From Mycobacterium sp. PO1 (lineage in GTDB: Bacteria > Actinomycetota > Actinomycetes > Mycobacteriales > Mycobacteriaceae), in the NCBI RefSeq assembly GCF_017312405.1, contig NZ_BLTG01000044.1, positions 1 through 63,200 of the forward strand: DNA of 63,200 nt. Reading direction: 5' to 3'. A program made the position numbers and the translations under genes. This document shows, piece after piece, positions 43,284-55,842 of the stretch (position 1 is its first letter; every line of letters begins with the position of its first letter). The notes beneath the pieces are model-generated. The model saw nothing but the letters and a program-made list of their open reading frames with translations. It did not search any database and was not told the DNA's origin.

Positions 43284-43778
43284 TCAGCCCAGGGCGGCCA
43301 GCGCGGCGTCGTAATCCGGCTCCTGGCCGATCTCCGGCACCAGTTCGGTGTAGGTGACCTTCCCGTCGGCGCCCACCACCACGACGGCGCGCGCGAGCAG
43401 TCCGGCCATCGGCCCGTCGGCGATCGTGATACCGAAGTCCTCGCCGAAGCTGTCACGGAACGCCGACGCCGTGGTGACGTTCTCGATGTCCTCGGCCCCG
43501 CAGAAACGCTTCTGGGCGAACGGCAGGTCCTTCGACACACACAGCACCGAAACCCCGCCGGCCGCGGCACGCTCGTTGAACGTCCGCACGCTGGCCGCAC
43601 AAACGGGGGTGTCGACCGAGGGGAAGATGTTCAGCAGCACCGGCTTGTCGCGGAACTGCTCGGCACTGACCTCACCCAGATCCGTTCCGGTCAGGGTGAA
43701 GCTGGGCGCCGGCGAGCCGACCGCGGGCAGTTCTCCGACGGTGTTGATCGGGTTTCCACGCAAGGTTATCTGTGCCAT
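43284..43778 (-). CDS. tpx: Thiol peroxidase (2-Cys/atypical peroxiredoxin)
   Basis: A 164-residue Tpx: GSPAPSFTLTGTDLGEV, the peroxidatic motif FPSVDTPVCAASVRTFNE with Cys60, and the resolving Cys93 in KRFCGAEDIENV. Cys80 is also present; these three positions equal the C60/C80/C93 of M. tuberculosis Tpx. It reduces peroxides (and probably peroxynitrite) using thioredoxin in the cytosol. ATG at 43778; length normal. Confidence 0.96.
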   Translation of the reverse strand: MAQITLRGNPINTVGELPAVGSPAPSFTLTGTDLGEVSAEQFRDKPVLLNIFPSVDTPVCAASVRTFNERAAAGGVSVLCVSKDLPFAQKRFCGAEDIENVTTASAFRDSFGEDFGITIADGPMAGLLARAVVVVGADGKVTYTELVPEIGQEPDYDAALAALG

Positions 43779-43837
43779 GCGCCCAGTCTGCCAAGCGCAG
43801 CGCCGGTCGTCGCGCCCGGGTCCGGACCGTGTGGCAC

Positions 43838-44536
43838 TCAGTCGCGGCCCGGCGGCGGCCCGTACAGGCGGGCGATGTCGGGCGAGTCCAGCCAGCCCGA
43901 GTACGTGGGGCGCTGCGGCCAGCCGTCGGGCGAATCCTGCCAGCTCTCCTGTCTCCCCCAGGGCAGCACATCGATGAGTCCGAAGGTGTGGCTCAATTGT
44001 TCGGTACCCCGGCCATTGGTGTGCCAGGTGCGATAGACCGCGTCGCCGTCGCGCAGGAACACGTTGACCGCGAATCCGGTACCGGGAGCGGCGTCGACGT
44101 CGGCGGCGAACGCGCTCTCCGACGACGAGTACCACTCCATCGAATTGCCGACCCGGTCCCGGTAGGCCAGTGCCTCGTCGATGGGTCCGGCGGTGACGAT
44201 GACGAACTTCGCGTCGTAGCTGTCCAGGAATTCCAGTCGGGTGAACTGCGAGGTGTAGCCGGTACAGCCGCCGCACTGCCAGTGCGCCCCGTCGTTCCAC
44301 ATGTGGTTGTAGACGATCAGCTGTGAGCGTCCGTCGAAGATGTCGATCAGCGGCACCGGTCCGTCGGGTCCGATCAGGGTGTAGTCGGGCATCCGCACCA
44401 TCGGCAGCCGGCGCCGTTGCGCGGCGATCGCGTCCAGTTCGCGGGTGGCGGCTTTCTCCCGCGCACGCAGCGCCTCGAGTGCCGAACGCCATGTTGCGGC
44501 GTCGACCACAGGTGGCAGGGCGGTGGATTCGGACAT
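43838..44536 (-). CDS. DUF899 thioredoxin-like protein
   Basis: A 232-residue protein of the DUF899 family, with a thioredoxin-like fold: VRMPDYTLIGPDGPVPLIDI, QLIVYNHMWNDGAHWQCGGC (Cys in CGGC), and TWHTNGRGTEQLSHTFGLID. The CxxC-like motif suggests redox chemistry; function is unknown. It lies upstream of tpx by 60 bp on the same strand, so the two may be a peroxide-response pair. Confidence 0.9.
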   Translation of the reverse strand: MSESTALPPVVDAATWRSALEALRAREKAATRELDAIAAQRRRLPMVRMPDYTLIGPDGPVPLIDIFDGRSQLIVYNHMWNDGAHWQCGGCTGYTSQFTRLEFLDSYDAKFVIVTAGPIDEALAYRDRVGNSMEWYSSSESAFAADVDAAPGTGFAVNVFLRDGDAVYRTWHTNGRGTEQLSHTFGLIDVLPWGRQESWQDSPDGWPQRPTYSGWLDSPDIARLYGPPPGRD

Positions 44537-44640
44537 CGGGGCTCCCCTCTCCGGCGGATGCGCTCAGTTCTGTCACAGCGACAGTGCTCTCCATGTCGAC
44601 CGGACCGGGCCGCGATACTCATCGCTGACAGGATGACGGC

Positions 44641-45345
44641 ATGAACACCAGCGCTGCCCCGCGCCTGAGAACGGCCCGGCCCGGATCGTGGTCGACGCGG
44701 CTGTGGGCCGAGATCACACCGACCTATGAGGCCATCATCGGCCATCCCTTCCTCAGCGGGCTGACCGACGGCAGCCTCGATCCCGCGGCGTTCGCGCAGT
44801 ATGTCGCCCAGGACGTGCACTACCTGCGCGCCTACGCCCGCGCGCTGGCGGTCGTGGCGGCCAAGGCCCCCACTCTGGCCGACACCGCCATGTTCACCCG
44901 CCACGCCGCCGACATCTTCGACGTCGAGCTGGAACTGCATGACGAGCTGCTGCCCGCACTGGGGTTGTCCGCCCAGGCGGTCGACGCCCTCCCGGAGACC
45001 CCGACCACCCAGGCCTACACCAGTTATCTGCTGGCCACTGCGTACGACGGCAGCTTCGCCGACGGCCTGGCAGCGGTGCTGCCCTGCTACTGGATCTACG
45101 CCGAGTTCGGTGCCGAGTTGCTGTCCCGCGGTTCCACCGAGCCGCGCTACCAGCGCTGGATCGACAGCTACGGCGGTGACGAGTTCGCTGCGACGGTCGG
45201 CGAGGTGCTCGCGCTGGCCGACCGCACCGGACCGACGTTGACGGCCGGGCAGGAAAGCGTGGCCCGAGCGCATTTCGCTGCTACTGCTCGCTACGAGTGG
45301 ATGTTCTTCGACGCCGCGCACCGGCGCGAATGCTGGCCGCTGTAG
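44641..45345 (+). CDS. TenA family protein
   Basis: A 234-residue TenA/THI-4-type protein: PFLSGLTDGSLDPAAFAQYV, then AQDVHYLRAYARALAVV and VLPCYWIYAEFG (the TenA active-site Cys). Classical TenA hydrolyses aminomethyl-pyrimidines to salvage the thiamine pyrimidine. The C-terminal ATARYEWMFFDAAHR is also typical. It starts 108 bp before the URC1-type gene, same strand, with a possible promoter between. The neighbourhood hints at a pyrimidine-related role in uracil catabolism, but thiamine salvage is the default reading. Confidence 0.88.
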   Translation: MNTSAAPRLRTARPGSWSTRLWAEITPTYEAIIGHPFLSGLTDGSLDPAAFAQYVAQDVHYLRAYARALAVVAAKAPTLADTAMFTRHAADIFDVELELHDELLPALGLSAQAVDALPETPTTQAYTSYLLATAYDGSFADGLAAVLPCYWIYAEFGAELLSRGSTEPRYQRWIDSYGGDEFAATVGEVLALADRTGPTLTAGQESVARAHFAATARYEWMFFDAAHRRECWPL

Positions 45346-45453
45346 GTCACGGCCCGCCCAGGCGTGCGACGAGCCGGGCAACTCGGTGGTCGACTGGCTA
45401 TGCTTGCGGCTCTCCTCGAGAAGAGGAGACGGCTCACGAGAATCGAAGGACAG

Positions 45454-46733
<1,280 letters not shown>

Positions 46734-46737
<4 letters not shown>

Positions 46738-48011
46738 GCTCCGACCACGGTGCGTTCGGCGCGGGTCCTGCTGTCCGGGACACCGAAGAGGCGGTCGATC
46801 AGGCGGTAGCCGAGCTGCAGACCACCGGTGCGGTGCGCACCCGCGCGCACCGCCTGCTCGAGCGCGCCCGCGCCGGAGAGTCCCGATGGTTCGTCGTCCA
46901 CGACGACGCCCTGGACGCCACGGCCGCCGACGTCGCCGAGATCACCCGCACCCGCTTCCCCGACCTGGACGTCCCGGTACACAGCCGCTGGAACCACTTC
47001 CAGGCCGGTGGACGCGACCGGCGCGGCGATCTCGACGCGCTGCTCGGCGACAGTGACCTCGCCGAGCGCAGCCGCGCGATGATCGATCTCACCCTGATCA
47101 GCGTGCTGCTCGACGCCGGGGCCGGTCCGGACTGGAGTTTTGTCGAGGACTGTGACGGCTCGCGGTCCCCCTATCGGCGGTCCGAGGGTCTGGCCGTGGC
47201 CAGTTGGCACGGCTTCGTCCGCGGCCGGTTCTCCGCCGACCCGGCGCGGCCCCTGCGGGTCGATGCGGCGGCACTGGCCGCGTTGACCGCCGACGATCTG
47301 CGGGCCGTCTTCCAGGTCGGTCCCGCCAACCCGCTGGTGGGTCTCGCCGGTCGCGTCGAGTTGCTGCACCGGCTCGGCGCTGCGCTGCGCGGCCACCCGG
47401 AGATATTCGGTGAGCAGGCCCGCCCGGGTGGGTTGTTCGACGCGCTGCCCCGCACGGATCGGGGCGTCGACGCCCACGTCCTGCTCAGTGCCCTGCTGAC
47501 CGCACTGTCACCGATCTGGCCGTCCGACAACAAGATCGGTGACCGGGCGGTAGGCGACTGCTGGCCCCACGAGGCCGTGGCCGGGCCTGGGCTGAGCAAC
47601 GGGTGGATGCCGTTGCACAAGCTGTCGCAGTGGTTGACCTACTCGCTGGTCGAGCCCTTCGCGGCCGGTGGCGTCACCGTGACCGGCCTCGACCGGCTGA
47701 CCGGGCTCGCCGAATACCGCAACGGCGGGCTGCTGATCGATACGGGGGTCCTGGCGATGCGGGACCGCGACGACGCCCTGCGCACCTGGCGTCCCGCCGA
47801 CGAACTGGTGGTGGAATGGCGGGCGCTGACCGTCGCGCTCCTCGACGAGCTGGCTCCCCTGGTGTGCGCCCGCCTGGGACTGGATCCGGCGCGGACACCG
47901 CTGGGCTGCGTGCTCGAGGGCGGGACATGGGCCGCCGGGCGGGCGTCGGCGCAACGGTGGCGCGGAGGCCGGCCGCCGCTGTCGATCGCCAGTGACGGCA
48001 CGGTGTTCTGA
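46734..48011 (+). CDS. DUF1688 protein, URC4/urg3 type
   Basis: A 425-residue protein whose ATG overlaps the previous stop (ATGA). DUF1688 features: [67 protein letters not shown], and [17 protein letters not shown]. Fungal members (Urc4p, urg3) are essential for growth on uracil as sole nitrogen source by the URC route. The exact reaction is not established. It is the middle gene of the three-gene unit; upp starts two bases after its stop. Confidence 0.9.
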
Positions 48012-48013
48012 CG

Positions 48014-48661
48014 GTGACTTCCGACAGGTCGACGGGCACCGTACACCTCGTCGAACATCCGCTGGTCCAGCACAAGATCACCTTGATGCGCCGGAAAGAT
48101 GCCTCCACCAACACCTTCCGTCGGCTGGTGCACGAGGTCTCGGCGCTGATGGCCTATGAGGTCCTGCGCGACGTTGCCACGCACGAGGTCGACGTGGACA
48201 CGCCGCTGGAACGCACCACCGGCAGGGTCATCGACGGCAAGAAGCTCGTCTTCGCGTCGATCCTGCGCGCGGGAACCGGCATCCTCGACGGAATGCTCGA
48301 AGTGGTGCCGTCCGCCCGGGTCGGCCACATCGGCCTCTACCGTGACCCGAAAACCCTTGTCGTGGTGGAGTATTACTTCAAGATGCCGGCGGATCTACCC
48401 GATCGCGACGTGATCGTCGTCGACCCGATGCTGGCCACCGGGCACTCAGCGGTGGCCGCGCTGGACCGCCTGGCCGAGTACCGGCCGAAGTCGCTGAAGT
48501 TCGTCTGCCTGGTGAGCTGCCCCGAAGGGCTGGCCGCGCTGGCCCACGCGCACCCCGACGTACCGGTCTACACCGCCGCGATCGACCGCCAACTCGACGA
48601 GCACGGGTACATCCTCCCCGGGCTCGGCGACGCAGGCGACCGGATATTCGGCACCAAATAG
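48014..48661 (+). CDS. upp: Uracil phosphoribosyltransferase
   Basis: A 215-residue UPRT from a GTG two bases after the DUF1688 stop. Features: [55 protein letters not shown], and the PRPP-binding loop [18 protein letters not shown]; uracil-contact segment [20 protein letters not shown]. It converts uracil and PRPP to UMP. In most bacteria this serves salvage; here its place at the end of a URC1-URC4 unit suggests it supplies the ribosylated substrate for uracil degradation (URC6 role). A second upp may exist elsewhere. Confidence 0.94.
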   Translation: MTSDRSTGTVHLVEHPLVQHKITLMRRKDASTNTFRRLVHEVSALMAYEVLRDVATHEVDVDTPLERTTGRVIDGKKLVFASILRAGTGILDGMLEVVPSARVGHIGLYRDPKTLVVVEYYFKMPADLPDRDVIVVDPMLATGHSAVAALDRLAEYRPKSLKFVCLVSCPEGLAALAHAHPDVPVYTAAIDRQLDEHGYILPGLGDAGDRIFGTK

Positions 48662-48706
48662 TTCGCACCCCGCCCCCGCGGACTGCCTCCCGCCGTACTG
48701 TGAACT

Positions 48707-51016
48707 ATGGCCATCATCGAAGCTGACCTTCAGCCACAGACGCCGTTCGAGCGTGACGTCGCCGACACGCAGGCGTACTTCGACAGTCCCCGGTTCGAGG
48801 GCATCATCCGCCTCTACACCGCCCGGCAGGTCGCCGAGCAGCGCGGCACCATCCCGGCCGACTATCCGGTCGCCCGAGAGGCTGCCGCCGCGTTCTATCC
48901 GCACCTGCGCGAGTTGTTCGCCCAGGGCCGCAGCATCACGACGTTCGGGCCCTACTCCCCCGGCCAGGCCGTCGTGATGAAGCGGATGGGAATCGAGGGG
49001 ATCTACCTGGGCGGCTGGGCGACCTCGGCGAAAGGTTCGATCTCCGAGGACCCCGGACCGGACCTGGCGAGCTACCCGCTCAGCCAGGTCCCCGAGGAAG
49101 CCGCGGGACTGGTGCGGGCGCTGCTCACCGCCGATCGCAACCAGAACTATCTGCGGTTGCAGATGACCGAAGAGCAGCGGGCAGCGACGCCGGCCTACGA
49201 CTACCGTCCGTTCATCATCGCCGATGCCGACACCGGTCACGGCGGCGATCCGCATGTCCGCAACCTGATCCGGCGCTTCGTCGAAGCCGGAGTGCCGGGC
49301 TATCACATCGAAGATCAGCGGCCCGGCACCAAGAAGTGCGGTCATCAGGGCGGCAAGGTGCTGGTGCCCTCCGACGAACAGCTCAAACGGCTCAACACCG
49401 CGCGATTCCAGCTCGACGTCATGCGGGTCCAGGGGATCATCGTCGCGCGCACCGATGCCGAGGCCGCCAACCTGATCGACAGCCGCGCCGACGAACGTGA
49501 TCAACCCTTCCTGCTGGGCGTCACCAATCTCAAGATCCCCCCGTACAAGGCGTGCTTCCTGGCGATGATGCGGCGGTTCTACGAGCAGGGCATGACCGAG
49601 ATCAACGGTCACCTGCTCTACGCGATCCCCGACGCCGAGTACGCCGCGGCCGACGCGTGGCTGCAGCGCCACGGGCTGACCCAGCTGATCGACGACACCG
49701 CCGCCGCCTGGCAGGACAGCACGGACCCGTCACTCTCGTCGGTCGACGCCGCCTACGACGCGGTGGAGTCCCGGTTCGTCGAGGTGTGGCAGGACGACGC
49801 CGGGGTAGGCACCTACGCCGACGCGGTGGCCGATCTGCTCGACTTCCGGCAACGCGAGGGCGAGGCCCCGGCGATGAGCTCGAGCGAGTGGCGCGCCTTC
49901 GCCGAGTCGGCGTCGCTGTACTCGGCGCGGGAGAAGGCGAAGGAACTCGGCGCCGACGCGGCCTGGGACTGCGAGCGGGCCAAGACGCCCGAGGGTTACT
50001 ACCAGGTGCGCGGCGGCATTCCCTATGCGATCGCCAAGTCATTGGCGGCCGCCCCGTTCGCCGACATCCTGTGGATGGAGACCAAGACCGCCGACCTGGC
50101 CGATGCCAAGCAGTTCGCCGACGCGATCCACGCGGTCTACCCCGACCAGATGCTGGCCTACAACCTGTCGCCGTCGTTCAACTGGGACACCACCGGCATG
50201 AGCGACGAGGAGATGCGGGCGTTCCCGGAGGAACTCGGCAAGATGGGGTTCGTCTTCAACTTCATCACCTACGGCGGGCACCAGGTCGACGGTGTCGCGT
50301 CCGAGGAGTTCGCGACGTCGCTGCGTCAGGAAGGCATGTTGGCGTTGGCCCGGCTGCAGCGAAAGATGCGCCTGGTCGAGTCGCCCTACCGCACTCCGCA
50401 GACCCTGGTGGGCGGACCGCGCAGCGATGCCGCGCTGGCCGCCTCCTCGGGTCGCACCGCGACGACCAAGGCGATGGGCAAGGGCTCGACCCAGCACCAG
50501 CATCTGGTGCAGACCGAGGTGCCGAAGAAGCTGCTCGAAGAGTGGCTGGCCCTGTGGAGCGAGCACTACCAGCTGCCCGAGAAACTGCGCGTGCACCTGC
50601 GGCCGCGCCGTGCCGGCTCCGACGTGCTCGACCTGCAGATCGTCAGCGACGGTTCCGAAGACGGCGCGGAGCCGCTCGCCAATGTGGTCGTCGATCCGAT
50701 CAAGGACCGGCACGGTCGCAGCATCCTGACCGTCCGCGACCAGAACACCTTCGCTGAGCAACTGCGCAAGAAGCGGTTGATGGATCTGATCCACGTGTGG
50801 CTCATCCACCGCTTCAAGGCCGAGATCGTCTACTACGTCACCCCCACCGAGGACAACATCTACCAAACGGACAAGATGAAGTCGCACGGCATCTTCAGCG
50901 ACGTCTACCAGGAAGTCGGCGAGATCATCGTCGCCGACGTGAACCAGCCGCGCATCGACGAACTGGTCGCGCCGGACCGCGAGGCGCTCAACCGGTTGAT
51001 CCGCAAGGAGGACTGA
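48707..51016 (+). CDS. aceA: Isocitrate lyase 2 (ICL2, long form)
   Basis: A 769-residue ICL2, matching the mycobacterial long type (aceAa-aceAb joined) rather than the 430-residue ICL1. Catalytic loop [10 protein letters not shown] with Cys211; [16 protein letters not shown] and the [18 protein letters not shown] segment line the site. The last 170 residues are the C-terminal regulatory domain that in M. tuberculosis ICL2 binds acetyl- or propionyl-CoA. It cleaves isocitrate to glyoxylate and succinate, and methylisocitrate to pyruvate and succinate. In strain-dependent fashion this gene is split in M. tuberculosis; here it is intact. Confidence 0.96.
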   Translation: MAIIEADLQPQTPFERDVADTQAYFDSPRFEGIIRLYTARQVAEQRGTIPADYPVAREAAAAFYPHLRELFAQGRSITTFGPYSPGQAVVMKRMGIEGIYLGGWATSAKGSISEDPGPDLASYPLSQVPEEAAGLVRALLTADRNQNYLRLQMTEEQRAATPAYDYRPFIIADADTGHGGDPHVRNLIRRFVEAGVPGYHIEDQRPGTKKCGHQGGKVLVPSDEQLKRLNTARFQLDVMRVQGIIVARTDAEAANLIDSRADERDQPFLLGVTNLKIPPYKACFLAMMRRFYEQGMTEINGHLLYAIPDAEYAAADAWLQRHGLTQLIDDTAAAWQDSTDPSLSSVDAAYDAVESRFVEVWQDDAGVGTYADAVADLLDFRQREGEAPAMSSSEWRAFAESASLYSAREKAKELGADAAWDCERAKTPEGYYQVRGGIPYAIAKSLAAAPFADILWMETKTADLADAKQFADAIHAVYPDQMLAYNLSPSFNWDTTGMSDEEMRAFPEELGKMGFVFNFITYGGHQVDGVASEEFATSLRQEGMLALARLQRKMRLVESPYRTPQTLVGGPRSDAALAASSGRTATTKAMGKGSTQHQHLVQTEVPKKLLEEWLALWSEHYQLPEKLRVHLRPRRAGSDVLDLQIVSDGSEDGAEPLANVVVDPIKDRHGRSILTVRDQNTFAEQLRKKRLMDLIHVWLIHRFKAEIVYYVTPTEDNIYQTDKMKSHGIFSDVYQEVGEIIVADVNQPRIDELVAPDREALNRLIRKED

Positions 51017-51039
51017 GCAGGTAGGCGGCGGGCCGCTGC

Positions 51040-51110
51040 ATCGCTGCGGCTCGCCGCTACAAGATCGCTGCGGCTCGCCGCTACAGTATCGCTGCGGCTC
51101 GCCGCAGAAG
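51040..51110. repeat. 24-bp tandem repeat after aceA, overlapping the menC-like 3' end
   Basis: The unit ATCGCTGCGGCTCGCCGC starts at 51040, 51064 and 51088 with a 24-bp period (each followed by TACAAG, TACAGT or AGAA). The third unit covers the last codons and stop of the menC-like gene on the other strand. Each unit has a GCGGC-TC-GCCGC mini-hairpin, so the array may also act as a terminator between the two convergent genes. Confidence 0.9.
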
Positions 51111-51863
51111 CCCGCGCCAGTGCTCGACAGTCTCCGCGTCGGTGACGGCGAACCGTTGCAGCCGCACCGGATCGGGTGCTGCGGGCATCGGAGCGGCGGG
51201 CAGGTGTGCGTCCCTGGGAATCAGCGACCTCGCCTCGGACACCACGTCGGCCTCAGCGAGCCAGCCGGGCACCGGCCCGCACGCGAACAGCAGCTGGGGC
51301 AGCGCCGCGGCCAACGCCACATCGGCGGCCAACCCGATGCTGGTGGTGCCGGTGAACTGCACCACCACGGGCAGGCCGAGTTTTTCCGCGCGGCGCATCG
51401 CCCGGCGAACCCCGCCGGACGGGCCGCAGCGCAGGACGGCGAGGTCGGCGCACTGCGGATCGGCAAGCAACAGCGCTGCGTCCACTGCGATCGGGACGTC
51501 GGCCCTGCGCCGAACGGACCTGGCAGCGGCGGGATCTCGGCACTCCAGCAGCACGAACTCGATGTCCTCGGCGCGCAGATCAGCGATGCGCGCCACCGCC
51601 GCCTCGACGTCGCCGGCCGCGACGGTGGGTCGTCGGGTCCCGTCGTCGACGGGGACCCGGCCGCGCACCGCGTCGGGCCAGCCGACAGTGCTCGGCTCCA
51701 TCGCCGCGGTCAACCACCGCGCCGCGAGCGCGTCGTCGGCGCCGGGCGGCGGGCTGAACTCACCCCAGCCCTGGGGTCCCTCGACCAGCACGGCGTGGCG
51801 CGGGCCGGCCGCGGTCGGCACCGCGATCACCGGGGCGTCGTCGAAATCGATGAGTGTTCTCAC
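51081..51863 (-). CDS. MenC-like (o-succinylbenzoate synthase) protein, probably a pseudoenzyme
   Basis: A 260-residue relative of actinobacterial MenC, the enolase-superfamily enzyme of menaquinone synthesis, which is normally about 320 residues. Recognisable parts: AVLVEGPQGWGEFSPPPGAD, ARWLTAAMEPS, VPIAVDAALLLADPQCADLA, LRCGPSGGVRRAMRRAEKLG and GTTSIGLAADVALAAALPQL. The usual KxK catalytic motif is absent. The conserved metal-ligand 'ADES' is AVDAA, and the second lysine (VLK) is Arg (VLRC). About 60 residues of the barrel are missing. Either a pseudoenzyme or a decaying paralogue; the frame is intact. Confidence 0.75.
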   Translation of the reverse strand: MRTLIDFDDAPVIAVPTAAGPRHAVLVEGPQGWGEFSPPPGADDALAARWLTAAMEPSTVGWPDAVRGRVPVDDGTRRPTVAAGDVEAAVARIADLRAEDIEFVLLECRDPAAARSVRRRADVPIAVDAALLLADPQCADLAVLRCGPSGGVRRAMRRAEKLGLPVVVQFTGTTSIGLAADVALAAALPQLLFACGPVPGWLAEADVVSEARSLIPRDAHLPAAPMPAAPDPVRLQRFAVTDAETVEHWRGLLRRAAAIL

Positions 51864-51898
51864 TGACCGACAAGCTAGCCCGTGGCTACTCTTGGCCG

Positions 51899-52642
51899 GT
51901 GGCCGACGCCCCGTTTCTCCTGTTGTCGATCCGCGGCGAAGACGAGGCCGCCGACGACGAGTACCAGGCGATGATGCGGTTCACGGGTCTGGGCGAAGCG
52001 GGCCTGCGCCGCGTTCGGCTGACCCACCGCCGGCTCGGTGAGGTCGATCTGAGGCACTGGTCGGGCATCATCCTCGGCGGCGGGCCCTACAACGTCAGCG
52101 ACGACCCCGATACCAAGTCGGAAACCCAACGTCGGGTCGAAGCCGAGCTGGCCCGCCTGCTGGCGGACGTGATCGCCGATGACTTCCCGTTCCTGGGATG
52201 CTGTTACGGCGTCGGCACCGTGGGAAGAGCGGTCGGCGCGGTCGTGGACCGCGCGCACAGCGAGCCCGTCGGGGCGGTCACGGTCGAGCTGACCGACGCC
52301 GGCCGCGACGATCCGCTGTTCGCCGGGCTGCCGGACTCGTTCGAGGCGTTCGGCGGCCACAAGGAGGCGGCGTCACAGCTGCCCCGCCATGTCCTCCTCC
52401 TCGCGACCTCCCCGGCGTGCCCGGTGCAGGCGTTCCGGGTCGGCGCCAACGTCTACGCCACCCAGTTCCACCCGGAACTCGACGTCGAGGGCATCTGTAC
52501 CCGCATCGACGTGTACAAGGACCACGGCTACTTCGCTCCGGAGACCGCAGAGTCACTCAAAGCCGATGCGCGGCAGCGTGATGTGCGGCACCCGACGGTC
52601 ATCATGAGGCGCTTCGCGCAACGTTACGCCCGGCCGGCGTAG
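51899..52642 (+). CDS. Class I glutamine amidotransferase (GATase1)
   Basis: A 247-residue protein from a GTG at 51899. Catalytic triad region: FPFLGCCYGVGTVGRAVG (Cys in GCCYG), then GHKEAASQLPRH and YATQFHPELDVEG (HPE). The usual Gln after the nucleophile loop (GxCxGxQ) is a Gly/Val run here. Such stand-alone GATases are often called GMP synthase-like; the amide acceptor is unknown. It is divergent from the menC-like gene with 35 bp between starts, sharing a promoter region. Confidence 0.9.
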   Translation: MADAPFLLLSIRGEDEAADDEYQAMMRFTGLGEAGLRRVRLTHRRLGEVDLRHWSGIILGGGPYNVSDDPDTKSETQRRVEAELARLLADVIADDFPFLGCCYGVGTVGRAVGAVVDRAHSEPVGAVTVELTDAGRDDPLFAGLPDSFEAFGGHKEAASQLPRHVLLLATSPACPVQAFRVGANVYATQFHPELDVEGICTRIDVYKDHGYFAPETAESLKADARQRDVRHPTVIMRRFAQRYARPA

Positions 52643-52691
52643 AGCTCGTCGACGTGCGAACACAGCGGCCCGGCCGCGACGACGTCGCGGC

Positions 52692-52985
52692 TCAGGCGTC
52701 GGGAATCTCGAACTGGGCGCGCGCGATCTGCTCGATCCACGGGGCCAGCCGCGCCCGCAGTCGGTTGTGTTCGGCGTCCTCGTCGTAACTCCGGTACGCC
52801 GCGACGTCGTCGAAGTCCGCGACGATCACGAAATCCCAGTTTCCGTCGCGCAGACCGACGTCGGTTCCGATCGTGAAATCCCGTGTTCCCGGGAGGTTCA
52901 ACTCGGCCAGGCACTGTTGGATCTGCTCGACCTCCGCACGGTCGTACCCCGCTGTCAGCTTGGCCAGCACCACGTTGCGAATCAC
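52692..52985 (-). CDS. Dabb (stress-responsive A/B barrel) protein
   Basis: A 97-residue Dabb-domain protein: IRNVVLAKLTAGYDRAEVEQ, TRDFTIGTDVGLRDGNWDF, VIVADFDDVAAYRSYDEDAE. The dimeric alpha/beta barrel family has diverse small roles; the function here is unknown. Divergent from furA with 81 bp between. Confidence 0.88.
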   Translation of the reverse strand: MIRNVVLAKLTAGYDRAEVEQIQQCLAELNLPGTRDFTIGTDVGLRDGNWDFVIVADFDDVAAYRSYDEDAEHNRLRARLAPWIEQIARAQFEIPDA

Positions 52986-53031
52986 CGGCGCACCCTAACA
53001 GGGCGGATTGGTAAGCAGTTCGAATAAAGAC

Positions 53032-53066
53032 TTGACTGAGTCCAAAAAAGATCGTAGAACTTTCCT
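53032..53066 (+). promoter_or_regulatory. furA promoter, leaderless
   Basis: TTGACT (53032-53037) and TAGAAC (53055-53060) are separated by exactly 17 bp. The expected transcription start falls at or next to the furA GTG at 53067, so the mRNA is leaderless. There is no ribosome site in the six bases between. This matches the known arrangement at mycobacterial furA-katG, where FurA binds an AT-rich operator overlapping the -35 region; here AAAAAAG follows the -35 box. Confidence 0.8.
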
Positions 53067-53513
53067 GTGACCTCGGACGCGGTGGGCCTGCTTCGCAATG
53101 CGGAGCTGCGGGTGACCCGTCCGAGGCTGGCCGTACTGGCTGCCGTCGCAGAGCATCCGCACGCCGACACCGACACCATTGTCGGGGTGGTCCGGCAGGC
53201 CCTGCCCGAAGTGTCCCGGCAAACCGTGTACGACGTCCTGGCGGCCCTGACCGGCGTCGGTCTGCTCCGCAAGATCCAACCGAGCGGCTCGCCGGCGCGG
53301 TACGAATCCCGGGTCGGCGACAACCACCACCACATGGTGTGCCGCTCCTGCGGTGTCATCGCCGACGTGGATTGCGCCGTCGGCGAGGCGCCCTGTCTCA
53401 TTCCCTCCGACCCGGCCGGCGCACTGGAGGGTTTCGTCGTCGACGAAGCCGAGGTCGTCTACTGGGGCATCTGTCCGGCCTGCGCCGCCCGCAACGTGGG
53501 ATCACAACCGTGA
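53067..53513 (+). CDS. furA: FurA, redox-sensing Fur family repressor of katG
   Basis: A 148-residue Fur protein: winged helix at 1-85 (LRVTRPRLAVLAAVAEHPHA, then VSRQTVYDVLAALTGVGLLR), the Fur metal signature HHHMVCRSCGVIADVD at about 91-106, and a second CxxC near the C-terminus (GICPACAARN). It should bind Fe2+ or sense peroxide and repress its own promoter and katG. The GTG start is leaderless. katG follows by 36 bp. Classic mycobacterial pair. Confidence 0.96.
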   Translation: MTSDAVGLLRNAELRVTRPRLAVLAAVAEHPHADTDTIVGVVRQALPEVSRQTVYDVLAALTGVGLLRKIQPSGSPARYESRVGDNHHHMVCRSCGVIADVDCAVGEAPCLIPSDPAGALEGFVVDEAEVVYWGICPACAARNVGSQP

Positions 53514-53549
53514 TCACAGTCCGATTCACCACTCCCGAAAGGAAATGCC

Positions 53550-55766
<2,217 letters not shown>

Positions 55767-55788
55767 TCAGGCGATCCCGCTCAGTCGG

Positions 55789-55830
55789 ACAGGGCATCCG
55801 GTGCTGGCCACGCCAGCCCGGGTGCCCTGT
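55789..55830. terminator. Hairpin terminator after katG
   Basis: A 42-bp dyad: ACAGGGCAtCCGGtGCTGGC pairs with GCCAGCcCGGgTGCCCTGT around a CAC loop, interrupted by two mismatched positions. It lies 23 bp after the katG stop and 13 bp before the stop of the convergent SGNH gene, so it may serve both. No U-tract. Confidence 0.85.
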
Positions 55831-55842
55831 TCGCCATGCGGC

